NCBI GenBank assembly: GCA_034359265.1
Contig: CP136896.1
Location: forward strand, 6,045,501-6,109,500
DNA length: 64,000 nucleotides
Reading direction: 5' to 3'
From: Canna indica
Taxonomy: Eukaryota; Streptophyta; Magnoliopsida; Zingiberales; Cannaceae
Part shown: one piece after another, positions 60,225-64,000 of the stretch
Layout of the letters: the number at the start of each line of letters is the position of its first letter
Position numbering within the stretch: position 1 is the stretch's first letter
Notes under the pieces: model-generated
What the model was told of the DNA's origin: nothing
Database searches by the model: none
The model's input: the letters and a program-made list of their open reading frames with translations, nothing else
Made by a program: the position numbers and the translations under genes

Positions 60225-63200
60225 GTGAAGAAAAAAGAATTCTCATCCACTTACCGGAATTTGCACATGACAATAACAAGTGCCCAAACTGAAATCATGA
60301 ATCCATCTGTTGCCTCTAGAGTAAATTCAAAAATATCATCTAAGCCTCAAAAGAATAAGCCTAAAAATACTTCTTCAGCTAAATTAGGCTCCTCAAATAA
60401 AAGATCCAAGTCTACCTCCTCCTTCGAGGATTTGCATCTAGAAGAAAATCGTGTCTCTATGACTCATGAGGATGCCCCTAAAAACTCTAGTCCTCCTGAT
60501 AAAGATCTTATCACGGGAGACTCATCTTCCTCTGGACTTTCTGTCCCCCCTAATAATGCCATTGTTATTTATGAACATTCTTAATTGGAATGTTAGAGAG
60601 GGCTGGAGGAAGCCTGTTAGAGATTTTATTTCTATTCAGATTAGAATATCAAATTTAAAACTATGTATTCTCCAAGAAACCCACTTAGATAATAATAAAT
60701 CTAGTAAACTCATTAAATCCTTTGGCAAATCCTAGACTGGTGCTATCCAGCCTAGTCAAGGAGCCTCACGAGGAATTATAGTTGCTTGAAATTCAGATTA
60801 TGTTAATGTTCAAGTTATCTCCTCATTTTCTCAAATTATTAATGTCGTTAAAATTAATGACCGTGAGTCTTTCCTTTTATCAGCTTTATACGCTAGCACT
60901 GATCCCTCTCTTAGAGCTTCTCTTTGGAGCTCCTTTACAAGTTTAGATTTAAATTCCTATCCTTGGTTGATAATGGGTGATTTTAACTGTATTCTAAATA
61001 GTGAGGATAAATTGGGTGGTTCTGTATTTAAAATCACTAATCCTATTGTTGATTTTAGATCCTTTATTGAAAATTCTAGTCTTATTGATCTTGGTTACTC
61101 TGGTAACAAATATACTTGGTCAAATAATAGATCAAGAAATGCTAAGATCCTTATTAGGCTTGATAGAGTTTTTTCTAACTCTGTCTGCCTTTATTATTTT
61201 GGTCATGCCTCTGTTCTTCATTTAAATCGTATCACTTCATATCATAGGCCCTTATTACAATCCCTAATAATTCTCAACCTAAAAATGACATTTTTAAATT
61301 CCAAATTTTTGGACTAATTACGATGAATGCAATAATGTGATTGCTACAGCTTGGAATGACCTTCACTATTCAGTGAATAATTATAGTTTTTCTAATAAGC
61401 TTTGTTAAAACTAAAGGTGCTCTTAGTTACTGAAATAAAAATATCCTTGGTATGATTGAAGATATTCTCAACTCTACCCTTAATGAAATAACTTTAGCTG
61501 AGGATATTCAAGCTTCTGCCTTGGCCCCATCTAATATTGAAGAAAAGCTTAGATCCTTATATAATAAGTATCTTGCCCTCCAAAGACAAGTGTGCCTTAA
61601 GTGGTGGTCAAAATCCAAAATCAAATGATTATTTGAAGGTGATAAAAACACAGCTTATTATCATCGAATTGTGACCATTAAGCGTAGAATCAATTATATT
61701 TCCCATATCCTAAACTTTCAAATGGAATCTTTAACATATAATAAAGATATTCTAAATGAATTTGTTAACCATTATACTATGCTTTGGTCCTCTTCTCCTT
61801 CTCCTTCTATAGCGGATCCTTGTTGGCCCGCTTTCAATTCTCTCCATATTGCATCTTTCCCATCTCTTACTTCCCCCTTCTCCTCCCTTGAGATTTGGAA
61901 CATCATTCAATCTTTAGGGAATGGAAAGAGTCCTGGAATAGATGACTTTACTATTGAATTTTATAAGAAATATTAACTCATAATTGAAAAAGACTTTTGT
62001 TCTGTTCTAAATAATTTTCATGCTACTGAGTCTTTTCCCTCCTCCTGGAATTAAACCTTACTCACATTTATTCATAAATGTGCCAATCCTAAGAAAGTTG
62101 CTGAATTTAGGCATATTTCTTTATGTAACATTAGCTATAAAATTCTTGTTAATAGGCTCAAAACCACCTTACCTGATTTAATTTCTTATGAATAATCAGC
62201 TTTTGTTAAGGGAAGAAGCATTCATGACAATATTTTGGTTGTTCAAGAATTAGCTCATTCCTTCTTTAATTCCAAAAGTAAAACTCCATATGTTATTGTT
62301 AAATTTGATGTTGAGAAAGCTTTCGATAGATTAAGTTGGCATGCTGTTTTTAAGGTCTTATTGTTTAATGGTTTCCCTGCTAAGTTTATTTCTTGGATTA
62401 AAAGTTACATTACCTCTACTTCCTTTGCTTGCCTTGTAAATGCTCAAGTTTCTTTCTTCTTCCCTGCCAATAAAGGCATTAGACAAGGGGATCCCCTTTC
62501 CCCTTTCTTATACATCATCGTGGCACAAACCTTATCAAACTTGATAAATGAACAAGTGACAAATAATAAATTCTCTCATTTCAAACTAAAATCTCTCTCT
62601 ATTTCTCATATAATATTTGCTGATGATCTAATTTTAATCTTCAAAGCCAATTCTAAAAGCTTAACCTCCTTCCAATTTATTTTCAGTAGATATGAGCTTC
62701 TTACTGGTCAAAAAATTAATCCTTCCAAATTTGAGATTTTTTTCCCAATCATACCCCTAATGCTGTGAGAAAATCTATTATTTCAACTCTTCAAATGAAA
62801 CCTGGTAAGTTTTCCTTTAAATATCTTGGCACTATGATATCCCCTGGGAGACCTCCCCCTAATACAAATGATTATATTCTGAATCATATTTATTCAAAAA
62901 TAGGCTCTTGGAAAACCAATTTCCTGTCTCAGGCAGATAGACTTGTTTTAATCAATTCAGTGCTCAATTCAATTCCTGTTCACTCCCTTTCAGTAACCTA
63001 GTTTAACAATCAAACATCTGATTTAATTGAAAAATGTTAAGGAATTTTTATGGAGCAAAGGTAGCAATAATCATGGTATGCCTCTTATAAATTGGAATCT
63101 GTTTTCTCTCCTAAATTTCTAGGAGGGTTAGGTATCCAAGATATTAAGAACAAAAGTTTAGCCCTTCAAACTAAAAGAATCCAAGCATACTTAAATAATG

Positions 63201-64000
63201 ATTTTTCCATCTGGGTTCAGCTTGTTAAGGCTAAATATTAACCCATTACCTTCTCTTCTTACTCTTGCTGAAATGCCTCTTGGGCATGAAAGCTGTTCGT
63301 GGAAGCTTTTAACTCATTAAAATTTGATTTCAATAAATTAATTGGATCTGGTGCCCAAACCTCCATATTAAATGACAAATGGATTCTTGATCTGCCTGTA
63401 GCCCTTAAGCCTACTTTTCTTAACATTAATCTTCTTAATGTCATCACTTATGTGCACCATTTAATGCATGATAATACATGGTCGGCTTTCATTGGTTATA
63501 TTGTTTGCAATAAAGATTTATGGAATGCCATTGAGGGGTTGCGGTTGCCTAAAGATGCCTATGATGATACCTATATTTGGATTAAGGAGAATTCTGGTAA
63601 GCTTCTTCTTCCTTTGCTTACAAGTTTCTTAACTGCCAATACCTTACTTCTAATGAAGTTGATCATAATTGGGCTAGAATTTGGAAGCTTCTTGTTGCTC
63701 CAAAGGTAAAAATATTTCGGTGAAAGTTTTTTCATCGTCGTTTACCTACTCGATTGAGACTTTTTCAAATGAACATTGTTGATTCAAAACAGTGTGTGCT
63801 CTGTGACTTTCCTGAAGAATCGATCGATCATTTATTTTTCAATTGCCCTTTTGCTTCTGATATTTGGTCCTCTCTCAGTTCCAAGCTCAATTATGATTTT
63901 ACTTCTAGAAGTTCTTGGTGTTCTGGTAGCTGGTTGCTGCTGGTCTCTCCTCCTTCAATGGATTTGGGGCTATCAACCATTGTTACTAACACCCTTTGGT
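60225..64000 (+). mobile_element. LINE, end of ORF1 through ORF2, running off the window
   Basis: The end of ORF1 is 60225-60584 (serine/lysine-rich, stop before 60585). ORF2 starts at MNILNWNVREGWRKP near 60570 and has endonuclease motifs LCILQETHLDNNKSSK, PWLIMGDFNCILNSEDKLGG, YSGNKYTWSNNRS. The RT is well preserved at 62235-62768: FDVEKAFDRLSW, KGIRQGDPLSPFLYII, IIFADDLILIF, with the catalytic ADD intact. The zf-RVT finger (CVLCDFPEESIDHLFFNCPF) lies at about 63790-63850. Several stops and frameshifts separate the pieces, so it is dead but younger than the other LINE relics. The start of ORF1 is missing, so it is probably 5'-truncated. Confidence 0.88.

Overview
Nuclear DNA of a flowering plant, most likely a monocot. 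The coding genes have plant-type architecture: spliceosomal introns, a PLS-DYW pentatricopeptide protein, a plant EPSIN and a plant-length ribophorin I. The PPR gene is strongly GC-rich at its 5' end and normalises towards its 3' end, as in many monocot genes. The rest is AT-rich and packed with nested plant transposons. The species cannot be fixed from the sequence. No bacterial or organellar segment and no CRISPR array was seen.

Four host genes are supported. (1) A 53-residue two-exon gene on the minus strand at 5620-5894 looks like the small subunit of serine palmitoyltransferase. (2) An intronless PPR-DYW gene lies head-to-head with it at 6402-8405. (3) An EPSIN2/3-type ENTH adaptor has 13 coding exons at 29606-36926. 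(4) Ribophorin I/OST1, a subunit of the ER oligosaccharyltransferase, has 8 exons at 51033-56915. A decayed intron-bearing tRNA-Tyr lies at 48935-49018. The genes do not form a pathway; they are islands in repeats.

Layout: 0.6-1.1 kb, LINE 3' relic. 2.6-4.6 kb, three SINE relics. 5.6-8.4 kb, the divergent gene pair. 8.58-8.89 kb, a MITE. 9.4-17.1 kb, an old LINE relic split by a Ty1/copia element whose left end has been tandemly multiplied to five 5' LTR units of about 598 bp. 18.6-21.2 kb, a second LINE fragment split by a three-LTR TRIM/TR-GAG composite with a 5-bp target duplication. 21.2-22.1 kb, a foldback element with 325-bp arms. 24.5-25.3 kb, LINE relic. 25.46-25.94 kb, a complete 486-bp TRIM of the same family. 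28-37 kb, EPSIN. 38.6-46.9 kb, a near full-length minus-strand LINE with a 17-bp target duplication, itself split by a 2.37-kb DNA transposon carrying a broken host-gene copy. 48.0-50.8 kb, two direct 0.45-kb copies bracketing a large palindrome that holds the tRNA relic in one arm only. 51-57 kb, OST1. 58.7-58.9 kb, a decayed copy of the OST1 exon-7 region. 60.2-64 kb, a plus-strand LINE running off the window.

No new enzymatic or defence system was found. The most unusual structures are the 598-bp LTR/LINE/gag tandem array with its in-frame chimeric ORFs, the three-LTR TRIM/TR-GAG composite, the gene-carrying DNA transposon inside a LINE, and the asymmetric palindrome with the tRNA. Boundaries, splice sites and target duplications were read by eye.
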